Below are positions 11,139 through 22,690 of a DNA stretch of 64,000 bases, in pieces (position 1 is the first letter of the stretch; every line of letters begins with the position of its first letter). Origin of the DNA: Diphasiastrum complanatum (taxonomy: Eukaryota; Streptophyta; Lycopodiopsida; Lycopodiales; Lycopodiaceae). Under the pieces are notes generated by a model. The model saw only the letters and a program-made list of their open reading frames with translations, was not told the origin of the DNA and ran no database searches. The stretch covers positions 69,114,229 through 69,178,228 of the forward strand of contig CM055092.1 in NCBI GenBank assembly GCA_029204225.1. The letters run 5' to 3'. The position numbers and the translations under genes were made by a program.

Positions 11139-13025
11139 ATGGCTCCCAAAAGACGTCAGAAGACCCTCAAACATATGTATGATTGGTCAGCTTCCACCCA
11201 AAATGTAGACCTTGATTTGAATGAAGATGACTTACAGGTTGACATGGAAATGTTTGGAGTGAATATGGAACATGGTGAAGCTAGCCATGAAGGAAGCAAA
11301 GAAAAAAAAAAAGCAAAAAAGACCTTTGACAAATGCAGGCCTGGATCCATCGGTGAGTGAGCTAACTTACAGTTCATCATATTATATCTGTCAAGAACAT
11401 TCTGAAGATACCTTTGTTGAGTAATATAAATCATCGTCTCGCTCTGTCTTTGTGGATTTGAATGCCGGGTTTTTTGCCTGTGGAAATTCCTGAGTAAAAA
11501 TGCAGACTGTAGCGACAAACAGTTCAGATATGCAGACTGTGCGACAACACGAGTAAAAATGTAGCAGCATGAATGGAGGCAAATTAACATAGGATTTAGG
11601 AGAGTAGAGGAGATAAATCCAACACATTTACGTGAGGTCCATGGGGCAAGGATGTTAGGGTCTCCTTTTTTCTCTCTTATGGTTGATGAAAGCATAGATA
11701 GAGCTTTGGAACTCCATCTTGTGATGTATGTCACTTATTTGCCTAATACAGGTCTAGGAGAAATGATCACACATTTCATGAGCCTTTCTACGATTGCTGA
11801 TGAAAAAGGTAAGACTTTTTTGGACAGTGTTAAAGTAGTATTGAGTGAATGGGGATTTGAGCAAAACAAACTTGTTGGCATTGCAACTGATGGTGCATCT
11901 GCAATGATTGGATCTGATATTGGTTTGGTTACATTGTTGAAAAATGAAGTGCCTCAACTAATCAATGTTCATTGTGTGGCACATCGTGAAGCATTAGCTA
12001 CAAGTGATGCTTCAAAATCATTTCCTAAGATCATGTTCTTAGAAAAGCTTGCCAACAAAGTTTATCCACAAAGAGAAATAATGAGTTGATGGACTTACTT
12101 GAGGTTATGGATCTCGAGAAACACCATGTGCTTCGAATTCATGGAATAAGATGGCTCTCAAAGAGGAGAATTCATGGAGCACTTGGTCGAACAGATGTCT
12201 ACAATTCTTTCCATCTGGAAAAATCAAAAAGTGGGCCGTTGGTACAATAGAGCGCGCATTTTTGTTGTCCAGTTTTGTTTGCACATGATTGCTGATGTTT
12301 TGAAACAATTGGATATTTTAAGCAAGAAATTTCAAGAGGAGCATATGGACTCAACCACCATAGGGTCATATCCATTGATGCCACAATGCACTTGGGTGAC
12401 CATCAAAGGGAACAAGACCTCGCATAGATGGTTCTTTGAGTACATGCATATACCTTGCAAAAGAATATGTACAAGCATTGGTTGATTCTCTTAATTTAAG
12501 ATTTCATGACTTGCCAGTTTTTAATGCCACCAAGCTCCATGCCATTACACACAAGATACTATCATGAGAGAAACAAATGCAACAAGGTGGCTCGAGAAGG
12601 TGCTTCAACACCTTCAACCAGAACAGGAATTGACTTGAATAGTGTTGCATCTATTTTTGATAGTGAGGGATGGAAGCGAGAATTATTTGGATTTATTGAT
12701 ACTTTATATCTCAATTGTGAAGGCTTCTCAATGAAAGAGTCATGGAGGATATTTAGCAAGACAAAAGATTTTGGCAAGATAGCTTTCCAAGTATCATGAG
12801 ACTTTGGCAAGCTGTACTTGTTATTTCTATTAGCACAGTACAATGTGAAAGAGAATTTTCAAAATAGAATGTGAGTAGAGATGTAAGGAGGACTCGACTA
12901 GCTATAGAAACTCTAGATTCATTGATGAGAGTTTCCATAAATGGACCAAAGCTAATGGATGTGGAGTGGCAACGAGTGTTCGAGATATGGAAAGAAAGCA
13001 AAGACAGGCGTATAAGTAGTGTAGT
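11139..13025 (+). pseudogene. hAT-superfamily transposase, DUF4371/ZMYM1-like (decayed)
   Basis: The segment starts MAPKRRQKTLKHM with an acidic and then lysine-rich N-terminus to about 11335. After an interruption, a core frame (about 11594-12080) has SPFFSLMVDESIDRALELH, VGIATDGASAMIG and LINVHCVAHREALA, the DDE-region motifs of hAT transposases of the zinc-finger MYM/DUF4371 type. The next part (HGIRWLSKRRIHGAL, about 12140) and a C-terminal dimerisation domain (STVQCEREFSK then RLAIETLDSLMRVSING, about 12830-12945) complete it. There are frameshifts near 12075 and 12480, several stops between about 12240 and 12490, and a TAG after CEREFSK, so it is not functional. Terminal repeats were not identified. 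Confidence 0.85.
11336..11442 (-). mobile_element. Short copia reverse-transcriptase fragment inside the hAT pseudogene
   Basis: The minus-strand translation reads IYITQQRYLQNVLDRYNMMN followed by HSPMDPG, the segment between reverse transcriptase and RNase H in copia pol. It lies between the N-terminal and core parts of the plus-strand hAT transposase. Only about 100 bp survive, with no LTRs. Confidence 0.7.
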
Positions 13026-13439
13026 GTAGTGAATTGAGCTTTTTAAGACAAATCTTTGATATTTATGTCTTTGATTATGTAGTGTAGAGTTGTGAATTGA
13101 GCTTTTTAAGACAACTCTTTCATATTTATGTCTTTTCATGAGTGGTACTTTAAGTAGTAAAGCTTGTTTTTGATTCATATGTTTCGACATAGAAATTCAA
13201 CGTGCCTTCAAAAACCTAGACTCGTGTGGAAAACTACGCCATCAATTTGAGAGTTTTTGTTCACAATGCATTTTCTCTAAGAAGATATTATTATGATTTC
13301 TTCAATGCATGATGTTCTCAATAGTTAGATTTAATCTATCTCACAATGAAAATAGTAGTTATGAGACATACGAATGCTATTATTTGTGAATGTTTTTTGT
13401 CATGGGCTTAATGTTTTTTTTTTTCATAGCTTGTGACCA

Positions 13440-14414
13440 TAGTTGCACAGAATCGTGTTTCTGGGAGGAGACGTTTCGGAAACGTTTGTTTCTCCTCCCA
13501 AAGTCGCAAAAAAAAAAAAAATTGGGAAAAATACCTTATGGCTGAAATTTTTTTAGGGGATCAATGGTCAAACTAGCGTTTTGCCTCTCAGAAGTGCAGT
13601 AGATGCAAAAATAGATCTTATTTTCAATAGCTATTTGGTTGTTATTTGCTCTGGTTTTCAATAAATGCTCAGGGGGTTCGGGGGGCTAGAAACGGGGGGT
13701 CTGGGGGGCGGTAGCTACCACCCCCCGATGGGGGGTTTGGGGGGCAACGCCCCCAAACGGCAAAGTCCGGGGGCTGCCGGTAGACAGACAAGCTACCCCA
13801 ACGGTAAGGCCTCTTCATAACTTGGCCTTCCAACTCCCTGAGCAAAAACACACTTACTTGGACCATCTGTGATCGTAACAGACAGGCTACCCCGACGGTA
13901 AGGCCTCTTCATGACTTGGCCTTCCAACTCCCTGAGCGGAAACAGACTTACTGGGACCATCTCTGATCGTAACAGACAGGCTAGAGGTTAGTTTTGAATT
14001 TTTATCCTTGACAGAACCCAACATGGATTAATGCACCTGAATTGGACCATCCTGCACCCGAAACAATCGACAAACTACACAGTAATTATGCTCTTAATTA
14101 GAATCCCTGACCTTCCAAAAATCAACACTGACATCGGGGGTGATGACTACTTCCTGGTAGATCCATTGGAGTCAAGAAGATTCTCGCCCAGACAAGACAC
14201 GGGTGGAACTGAGCCGTCTACGAGCGAGCGGGCAAAAGAAAAAGATACGGGCACTAAGGCCCATCTGATACCCATATTGCCCATAAAAAAACCAAAAATA
14301 TATATATAAAGAAAAAACGTTTCTGGAATTTTTTTTTAAATTTCAGAAACGCGTTTCTGAACCACGTTTCTGAATGCGATTCTGAAATGCGTTTCAGAAA
14401 CGCAGTGCATCTAT
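13440..14414. mobile_element. Non-autonomous TIR DNA element with 11-bp target duplication
   Basis: The ends are TAGTTGCACAGAATCG and, on the other strand at the right end, TAGATGCACTGCG, each followed by GTTTCTG repeats. The flanks GCTTGTGACCA (13429-13439 and 14415-14425) form an 11-bp direct repeat, which would suit a Mutator-like element. The left end folds into a hairpin of GGGAGGAG and CTCCTCCC around TTTCGGAAACG; the right end has four TTTCTGAA-type repeats. The interior has G-rich runs of 4-6 G (13670-13770), a tandem duplication of about 100 bp (13780-13880 and 13881-13985) and no transposase. The stretch GATACCCATATTGCCCA (14268-14284) recurs in element C at 32 kb. Confidence 0.65.
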
Positions 14415-15950
14415 GCTTGTGACCAATGCTACAGCCTACGTATATGAAACTATACAACATGTTTTAGATTTGAAACTCCGATCTTTTACTGCATTTTCAC
14501 ACTATGATGTGGTTTTGAAAGTCAAATATTTTATTAAACCGTCACATGACGGGCACCCACGTATCAAAACCGTCATGAGAAAAATGCACGACAGGCAGCC
14601 TTGACCGTCAAACTGCAAGGCTAATACTAAGGGCAATACCTAAAATTCTTAATGCTCTTGTTAAAAGGACCCAAATGAAGTTGTTGACTTTTGGGATGTA
14701 TAATCTGTACTCTATTTTTGAAAAAAAAAAATCTACTTCTTGTTATTCATTTGAGATCAACATCAATATGTTTATTTTGTTGTATTTACGTTGAAAGAAA
14801 TAAATAGTTTTTGCTTACTATGTTTATTAAATTTTCTGTCTCTACTTCTTGTTGTTATTTATTTGAGATTTACCTCAATATGTTATATTTTTGTATTTAA
14901 TTTTGTTGGCATTCAAAGAAATAAGTAAATTTTGCTTACTATGCCTATTAATCAGTTTTCTATTTTTAAAGATTTAATTCATCAAAGAGTTGACTGTAAA
15001 CATCAATGTCTTATTTTTATTCATTATAATTGTTGCAGATAGAAGAGTCATAATAACATATTAGCAAATGCATATCCATTTTTTAAGCAAGTTGTTAAGG
15101 ATAAATTGATACTACTTGTGGTATTTCTTGAAGGTATGCTTATTAGTTGTACTACTTAATCTCACAAATTTATGAAATTGTGCACTTCAAGCTTCTTTAT
15201 AACTTTTGTAACTTATGATAAGAGTGAAAATTCATGACTTTAATGCGCTCTTGTACTTCTGTGTAGTCTATATCTCCATAAATCTGTAATTACTATAATT
15301 ACGTGATCACTGCTGATAGATTGCCTCTTAGCGCTTTTTTCTTCCTTTTACTGACCATCTGACAAGGCTTATTCATTCCATATAAGGTAACCAGTGCTCA
15401 AGTCCTTGCTTTGCACATACAAGCTAGGAAAACTATCCACTAAACATTAGCCCAAGGCAGTCTATGCGGATGTGCAACAAAACTTTGAAATAAATTATAG
15501 CCCAATAAAGGGCAGCTACAATAGGCAAAAAGCATGTCCGCTTCTGCATTGCGTATAAAGTATCTTGCCAATAGATTCATGCTTTATCTTCTAGCAACTA
15601 GAGTAGCCTTGCAAAAGGAAGAAATTCAAGGTTTGGCTGTTGTAACCATTTGTCACCATTACAATCTCAAGCACATGAAGACGGAGTTGAGCTGCAGTAC
15701 TTATCATCGGTGCCAAACTTTTCAGTCTGAGCATCGTGGCACGGATAGCGTCTTGGCTTGCTCAATTCCAACCAAGCTCACGTGGATGAGTGAAATTTGG
15801 ATATGGTAAAGCTTCAAATTGATTATCTGAATGGATCAACGAGGTAATGCGGATATACTATCAAGAATTTAAAGAATGGCTAGAAGTTAAAGGGATTATT
15901 TAGATTGTTAAAAATCTTAGGAGAAAGAGTCGGTCGATAATTAGCGAGAG
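14415..15950. other. Intergenic AT-rich DNA, no gene recognised
   Basis: AT-rich sequence downstream of the expansin gene. A roughly 120-bp segment is loosely repeated (CTACTTCTTGTTATTCATTTG near 14730 and again near 14844). No supported coding region. It presumably includes the expansin 3' flank next to 15951. Confidence 0.5.
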
Positions 15951-17041
15951 TTAGAACTGGTTGCCTTCAAAAGTCTGCCCAAACTGCCACTGAGGAGGAG
16001 CTACGTTGTATGAAGTTGTGACTTTTCCATCGCTGGTAGCGACTTGAAAAGACAAACTCTGGCCGTTCAAGAGTGCACCAGTCTGCCAGTTTTGACCCCA
16101 GTTCCTAGACAGAGGCTGCCAGCCAGTGCTTGATACTTTGATAGACACGGCTTGCGCGTCTCCCGCACCACCAATGTTGGTTACAAGTATCAGATTAAAG
16201 TAAGGATGACCATTTATTGTGAATTGAATTCCTCCCTGCCTCACGCAAGCAACTCTACAGTACAACAAAAAAGGTCAGAACGAGCTAGAAACGCTCCTGT
16301 TCAGTAGTTGCACATTAAAACGCAACTACAGAGTTCTTGCGGCCAGAAGAAGAATCAGTTTCAAGTACATAGCTGAAAGAACGTTTACTAGTGCACTCTT
16401 ACCTTCTGAAGAGGACAGGTACAATGCCGACACTATACTTGGCAATCTGTTGGAATGCAGGCTGCGCCATATCAAAATGCTGTTGAGGCATGTTGCACCA
16501 GCCTCCGGCATTATCAGCAAGAGAAGGATTGGGAGGGCAGAAGTTGGTAGCTGTGACAATCACTGTTGTACCTGGGAAGCACGATCCAGAAGCTGAGTCA
16601 CACTTCACTTCGAAGCAGGCCCCACAGGTCAATCCGTTTTTGTACAAAGCTGAACTAATTGCCGCAGTGTTTGTTCCATAGCCAGAGCTAAACAGGTTTC
16701 CATACCCACAAGAACCTCCTGTTGCACCAACGATCAACAAATCCATCGCAGACTTATAGTAAAGCAAGGATTGAGACTAGGTACACTACTGTTTGCAAAT
16801 GTGAAATTAGAATATAATCCCTAAAACAAAAGCAAATCCCGTAAACTTAATGCATACCCATTGTACCAGACGCATCACTACCACCATAAAACGTTGCATG
16901 TGCACTGGCCCAGCCTCCATCACCACCTCCGCCATATCCTTGTCCAGCAACACAGCTAAAAGATGCAATTAGCAGCGTTACTACTACCATCTGGAGTGAT
17001 AACTCATCCATAATTGATCTGAATACTCTATAACTTTGCAT
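15951..17041 (-). CDS. EXPA: Alpha-expansin, three exons, intact
   Basis: Expansins loosen plant cell walls non-enzymatically by disrupting cellulose-hemicellulose contacts in the apoplast. Exons on the minus strand are 17041-16858, 16718-16403 and 16254-15951, joined by clean GT-AG introns (G|GTATGC, AG|GTAAGA; acceptors CAACAG and CTGTAG). Two in-frame ATGs exist; starting at 17011 gives 257 residues with a typical signal peptide ([16 protein letters not shown]), the usual family length. The domain 1 signature is [20 protein letters not shown] with conserved cysteines, GGWCN, and the HFD motif [11 protein letters not shown]. The domain 2 cellulose-binding part has [22 protein letters not shown] and a C-terminus [12 protein letters not shown], as in EXPA. 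No stop or frameshift is seen. It is the clearest intact host gene in the window. Confidence 0.96.
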
Positions 17042-18315
17042 ATATATGGTGAGTAGAAGAAAGGTACTTGCATTAGCTCAGCTTCCAATCACTTATGACA
17101 ATTACTTGTGATTCTGTGAATTGTCAACAAGCAATTGATAATAAGGTTTGGTATTATGATCGACTGGATAGTTCTGCGCGTGTGGCCCCTGGCGGCTCTG
17201 GCTCCTGGGCCTGCTACCGCTGTTCTTGCCTGCAACCTGCGAGAAAATCAGGGTTTCAACTTTCGGAGATTGAGCTATTATCATACATGTAGAAGCGCCA
17301 AAACAAAACGGAATAAGTACGTACTTACTACTAGTCTTGTATGTAGGCAGCAGTAGTATGCAATTGACGGCCGCGGATTGAAGGATTGAAGGGTGCCATT
17401 CTCTCTCACAAGGATGATTGAGGATCAAACATTTGAAATCTCGTCATTTGAAATTTCTCCTTCCCGGGTGATTTAGAGTCAACGGTTTCTGAATAATGAA
17501 GCCGCCGTTGAAGAAGCTGGTAGTAAATTTCAGGTTGAAGCGTGAAGCATGAAAAGATGACGAATTGAAGTTTGAACGGTAAGTGTTCCAGCCTCGAGCC
17601 CGAATCACCTCACACGTCTCGTTGAAGTGCGCTGCCCAGCTCTCGCTCACTCTTCGGAAGGGAGCTCTTAAGGATAGGTGATTCGCAACCACTTCAAAAT
17701 GACAGAAGGAACACATTGTTGCCTTTCTGATGTGACGCAGTTCAATAAAAAGCGTGTGCCCGAAGGGCAAGTCGGTCTGTGCGGGCAATTTACTCGTCAA
17801 TTTGCAGGCAATAACGATAGATGTAAAATCGACGAAAACACAATGATAAGGAATAAGTAGTGACGGTCAGGGGCCCCATCTACCATGCCATGATGTTTAA
17901 ATTGATTTTGGACGGACCCTGAGACAGGGGTCCCAGGCTCTAACCTTCAGATCACGTTTGCTCAGATTCCAGAAATTTGGCTGTTCCAAAACATTGACCT
18001 TTTGCAATTTTTTTTAGGGAAAGCAATCTCAGCCACCATTAAAAAAATGATGTTTGTATTTTGCCCTTGCCTTTCATAGGCAATAGTATGTGATATTGTC
18101 TCACAAGGCCTTGCCATGTATGTCATAATATGAGGATACTAAGTTGAAAATAAAATTTAATAATGTGTAAAAAATTATTTTGTGCATAGGATTTATATTT
18201 TGATTTTGAAATATGTGCATGACCTTCATAAGTTTGTATGGTATAATTGAAAATTTGATATTAGTTTGTTGGTAGTTTTGAATAGACGTTTAAAAATTAC
18301 AACAAATTGATAAGA
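17042..18315. other. Expansin 5' flank and intergenic DNA
   Basis: The sequence just upstream of the expansin start (minus strand) includes a TATATATG at the start codon itself, too close to act as a TATA box, so the real promoter lies further up, toward 17100-17900. That part is less AT-rich than its surroundings. No other coding segment is supported. Confidence 0.4.
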
Positions 18316-18603
18316 TTAGTAATAATTTAATATCGTACACAAAACATGAGAAAGGAATGCTTGATCTCGAAATGAATGCATTGGACTGGTTGGTTTTCTT
18401 ATGTCTTGACAATAATTGTCATTTGTTTGGAAGGAGGCTTTAGATTGTACCAAACTCAATTTGTTACTTTCATCACTCCTTTTTGGAAACTTATTCTTTG
18501 GCTTTAAACTTGTTGAGGAACTAGAAGACCTTTTCAAGTTCTTACTAATTGTGGTATTTAAGAATTTCTTCTTGTCACTTGCCAAATCATTGTCTTCATT
18601 CAA
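18316..18603 (-). CDS. Exon-like segment, Ser/Lys-rich, unrecognised
   Basis: After an acceptor-like TTTTGTAG, the minus strand is open for about 95 codons (LNEDNDLASDKKKFLNTTIS ... KRSSSSSTSLKPKNK) to a TAA. It is rich in S, K and N and looks disordered. No family recognised. It could be a last exon of a gene whose upstream part has been lost or lies further right. It may also be chance; there is no upstream exon that I can join to it. Confidence 0.3.
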   Translation of the reverse strand: MNEDNDLASDKKKFLNTTISKNLKRSSSSSTSLKPKNKFPKRSDESNKLSLVQSKASFQTNDNYCQDIRKPTSPMHSFRDQAFLSHVLCTILNYY

Positions 18604-19199
18604 ATCTACAAAACAATTTTAGCACAAGTAATAATCAGAATTAACAAGCGAAATCTTTATTTCTGAATAATTGCATTTTAGCATTCATTATTTGCATTCA
18701 AAAGTGTCCAAAATAATCAAGATTAAGTTTCTAAAGTATTTCACTATTCAAGAGTATTAATATTGACAATGTTCACAATTAGTATTCACAATACTCACGA
18801 TCACTATTCAAAATATCTACTAGTAATATCTCAGAATATTCATTTCTTAGTATTCGCAATTTCAGAATAGTATTCGCAATGTTCACGATCAGTATTCACT
18901 GTGTAGACTACTTATTATTCAAAGATGACTCAGGTAATGAAAGATGTTAAGGTTTTTAGTTCATTTTCTTTCTCATTGGATAATGTGGTAATAGAAATAG
19001 AACATTGTTCTCATGAATTCAAATAGTAAACTAATGTTCATAAAGACACACTCCATGAGTGATTACAAAAAATCCAAGGATCTACACAAATATAGTGATC
19101 CTTGATGAGTTAGATTTTTTTAATCAAAAAAATTTAATCCTCATTAGTCAAAATTCAAAAGAGATATAATTTGCAAAGTCCCAAGGACTTTTGACAATA
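18604..19199. other. AT-rich DNA with degenerate short repeats
   Basis: Between about 18700 and 18910 variants of TATTCACAAT, TATTCGCAAT and GTTCACGATCAGTATTCAC recur many times, forming a degenerate minisatellite. No gene recognised. Confidence 0.5.
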
Positions 19200-19580
19200 T
19201 CGAACATGTGAAAGTAAAATGTTTGGAGTGTCCTCGAAAGTACTTGTGTTTTTCAACTATCTCAATATTTGAAATGATCGTATGTCTCAATTTGACCACT
19301 TATACTACTCATGAACATTTGCAAGCTTTTCAACATACCGCTCATTTATTCAACGTCCCTTATAGGCTTGCTAATAGCAACAAGTTGGTCTCTCAGTTCT
19401 TTGACCCTAGTGAAGAAGGATCTCGCACTTTCATTGTCCTCCATCCTGATGGTGGTGAGTATCGGCTGTCAAAACATAACATGCGCTGGAGTAGCAGTTT
19501 GAAATTGTGTTCTTAAGGCTTCCCAGGCTCCTCTGGCCATAACCACATGACTTATGTGGGTGATTATAATGATCGAGAGG
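19200..19580 (-). mobile_element. Copia gag fragment (same family as the 46-52 kb element)
   Basis: On the minus strand the translation reads ARGAWEALRTQFQTATP, then TIRMEDNESARSFFTRVKEL and AISKPIRDVE, closely matching the gag of the copia element at 46121-51951 (WEALRTQFQTCNPTRAMF, IRMEEGESVRYFFTRIKEL). Stops interrupt it. It abuts the LTR of a gypsy element on the right. It is a truncated relic without LTRs. Confidence 0.75.
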
Positions 19581-19880
19581 AAACCTGGCTCAAAATATGA
19601 AATTCCAATAGGGAGATGGGCGAGTTTCCATGGTATGTATTCTCTCCAAGAGGAGAGAATATTCTTTTAGGATTCCCGTGCAACCTATATTAAGCTATTG
19701 ATCTCCTATTCTTGCATTATAGCAGTCATACACCATGCAAATTCTCCTATGTCCAATTATAGGTCTGGGCCCTCATATGATTATTAATTACTTGTAATGA
19801 CCATGCCCGAAATGATGTAGCATAACTAATAACCACATACAACTGGAGTGACCGGCTATCCACATCACGTGGACATAACA
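19581..19880 (-). repeat. 3' LTR (partial) of gypsy element 1
   Basis: In the minus direction a polypurine tract (AAGGGAGGAAGAA) at about 19881-19893 is followed by TGTTATGTCCACGTG, the expected TG start of an LTR. The LTR runs leftwards until copia gag sequence begins near 19580. The full LTR end was not identified. Confidence 0.6.
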
Positions 19881-21787
19881 TTCTTCCTCCCTTGAACCAT
19901 TTCTATCTCTAGAAGTGAAAACTAGAGAAGTTCTTCTTTATGCTTTCGACCCGCTCCCATGAATCATCATCCTCAGTCCGTCCCTTCCACCTAATCAAGC
20001 ACTCAGAGAAAGAACGATTTCTCAATTGTTTATCTCTAGTTCTGAGTACCTTTTTAGGTTCCAAAGGGACACTAAGCTATAAGTCCTCCAAATGGGTAAG
20101 ATCCTCCTCTGAACCAACTACGTCACCTTCATGTAAACATCTTTTTAACCATCTTACATGAAACACTGGGTGAGCTATAGTCTTGTCCTGAAGATCTAGT
20201 TCGTAACCTAAAAAAACAATTTTCTTTATATTCCAAAGTGGTCCACAATATCTGGTAGACAATTTCTAGTGCTTCCTCGTACGCAGTCTTAGAATCCTTA
20301 GGTATTCTAAGATATATCCAGTCATCAACTTTAAAATCTCTGGGAGACCTCAACGGCATAGTGCTTAGCTCTATCCTGAGCACTCCGGATACAATCGGGC
20401 CACTTGCAACATTTCATGCATATCATGCAAAAAGTCGGCAACTTTATGGATCTTAATAGACTTCATCTCCACATTTACCGAAGATCTAGGCTGAAAACCA
20501 TACATCAGCATAAACAAACTATAACCAATAGCAGAATGTTTCCTAGTCTAATTAGTTCTCTCAGTCTGGCCATCCAATTCAGGATGATCGGTAGAACTAA
20601 AACTAAGCGAGGTTTCAAGCTTACGGAATACGACTGACCAAAAGTGACCTGTAAATTTAGGATCTCTATCACTAACTATATCACTTGGCAATCCATAAAG
20701 CCTAAATAATCTTTTCACAAAGATCTGGGCTAAATCCGAAGCCTTAGTAGTTGGCTTGACTAGTATAAAAGTAGCTAACATGTGTCAACATGTCCACCAC
20801 AACCCAAATAGAATCATTTTGGCGTTGGGTCCTTGGAAGTGCAACCACAAAATCCAAAGATATACTTTTCCATCATTTCTGAGGGATGTCTAGGGGATGT
20901 AACAATCCTCCAGTCTTCAAGCGTTTAGCTTTGGCTAACTGACAAGGTCTACATTTAACCACATAAGACTCGGCAAATGGCTTGAGTTTTGGCCAATAAA
21001 ACTCTCTTCTGACCTAGTCTAGAGTCCTATGTATACCAGGATGACTTGCACAGGGAACGTCATGACACTCATAAAGAATCCTCTTCTTTATCTCATCATC
21101 CATTGGTACACAAACTTTCCCATTCCGAAATAGTAATCCACCTCGGATAGAGAACTATTCCGATATCTTCTTATCTTTCCATGGGACCTGAGACCCCTGT
21201 GAGTAAATATCTATTCCATTCTCATTTTTTCTTGTCTCCACCGTCGATGGGACCAAAATGAGAATTCGATTCACACGTCCCTCTCAGTGAAAGATATAGA
21301 TTAGTGGAAATCTGGGAGTATGAAAGTTCATTTAATTCACCAATTCAACCAAGTGCATGCGCAACTTGGTTAGAGCTGCCCTTGACATATCGGATATCGT
21401 GATCAAATTCCTACATAAGCTTAGTCCAATGAGCTTTATGACCCCTTAGATCATTTTGATTACAAAAGTACTTTAGAGGTTGTATACACTATAAACTGAC
21501 TACCATAAAGGTAATGCCTCCAGGTTTTAAGTGCATGTATCACAGCAAATAACTCCTTCTCCTGAGTTGTATAACGCAACTGAGGCCCTGTGACTTTCTT
21601 GCTTTTAAACGTTGTCAACCTATCATCCTGTAGAAGAACTGCTCCTATTGTCAAATCACTCGAGTCAATTCGTACGACGTAAGGTATATCAGGATTCGTG
21701 ATCTATAAAACAGGAGCTGAAGCACCCATTTGCTTGAGCTTTAAAAAGCATTGGTTCAATTCATCATTCCACTCAATAGGCGGACTT
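19881..21787 (-). pseudogene. Ty3-gypsy chromovirus pol fragment (gypsy 1)
   Basis: In minus-strand order there are: the RT/RNase H junction (about 21785, TNPDIPYVVRIDSSDLTIGA), RNase H (LRYTTQEKELFAVIHALKTW, about 21590-21530), the integrase zinc-binding region with GIHRTLD and PCQLAKAKR, integrase core (KFTGHFWSVVFRKLETSL, about 20660-20590), and a C-terminal chromodomain-like tail (HPVFHVRWLKRCLHEGD, about 20170-20120). Many stops and frameshifts break it. Reverse transcriptase and everything 5' of 21787 are missing, cut off by sequence resembling a copia LTR. The order RT-RH-IN-chromodomain is Ty3-gypsy. Confidence 0.88.
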
Positions 21788-22690
21788 GTTGAAAATTAAG
21801 TCCACAGTTGTCTCCTTGGTGAATACAATTTCTATTTTCAAGATTCTTCTTGCATGAATCATAAAGTTTCCTATTTTGGTATTCTGCAAAATTACTCTCA
21901 TTCTGTGTGCAGAATAATGTCTGGCAAAATACATGAGTTTCTGCAAGCAGTTCGACAACCTGCAATTTTTACACAGAATCGAATCCAATCATCCGAACTA
22001 TTTGAAAGTCGACTTCATCAACTTTTCGGCTAATCTATATCAAAGGGTATCTATTCCCATCTAATTCTACATTCGAATGTCAAAGCATCATGAAGAACAA
22101 CGAAGGCCTGGTCACCCTTGACTTCTTCAACAATCAAGTCTCTAAAGTCTCCAAATTCCTCGACTTCTTCAACAATCAAGTCTCCGAAGTCTTTGACTTA
22201 CTCGACTTCTTCAACAATCAAGTCACTCGACATCGAAGTCTCCGACTTCTTCAACAATCTCGTTCATCAACCGAAGTGTCCGACTTTTTCAACTTCGTTC
22301 ATCAACCGAAGTATGACTTCTTCCATCATCCAAAGTCTCCGACTTCTTCAACATCTCCATTCATCAACTGAAGTATCCAATGAGAAACGTCTCCAGCCAC
22401 TTCCCAAGAATGTGAAGTGAGAGAAAATGTGCAAAGTTCTCGTCCACGTCAGCGATCCCCAATCGCTTGACCATGTATTTAATGTACAACTGTCATTTTG
22501 TCATCGTAGTTAAACTACTTTCTGAGTACAGCAAAATACTTAGTTAGATGACAAACATTTGTTGTAATTAGATACATAGATCTGGTGTATAAATGCACCT
22601 TCATTACACACTCTATGTGATGCTCCGTCCATGAGATGAACGAATTTGAGCCTCCAAATTACATTGTCATTTTGGTTGTAACTCATTATT
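21788..22690 (+). repeat. Probable copia LTR with internal minisatellite
   Basis: The gypsy RNase H frame ends abruptly at TGTTGAAAATTAAG, a typical copia LTR start. A TATA-like GTATAAATGC lies near 22588, followed by CTTCATTACACACTC. Copia integrase coding begins right after 22690, without a primer binding site or gag, so a deletion must join the LTR or leader to pol. The exact LTR end is not resolved. Confidence 0.45.
22120..22395. repeat. Minisatellite, CTTCTTCAACAATCAAGTC units
   Basis: Imperfect tandem copies of roughly 24-36 bp built on GACTTCTTCAACAATCAAGT and TCCGAAGT occur at least seven times. Two frames across it are open only because of the repeat (TSSTIKSLKS and similar). Confidence 0.85.

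Noticed and set aside
17102-17428. 108-codon minus-strand frame upstream of the expansin
   Set aside because: No motif, no upstream or downstream exon linkage; it lies in the probable expansin promoter region.
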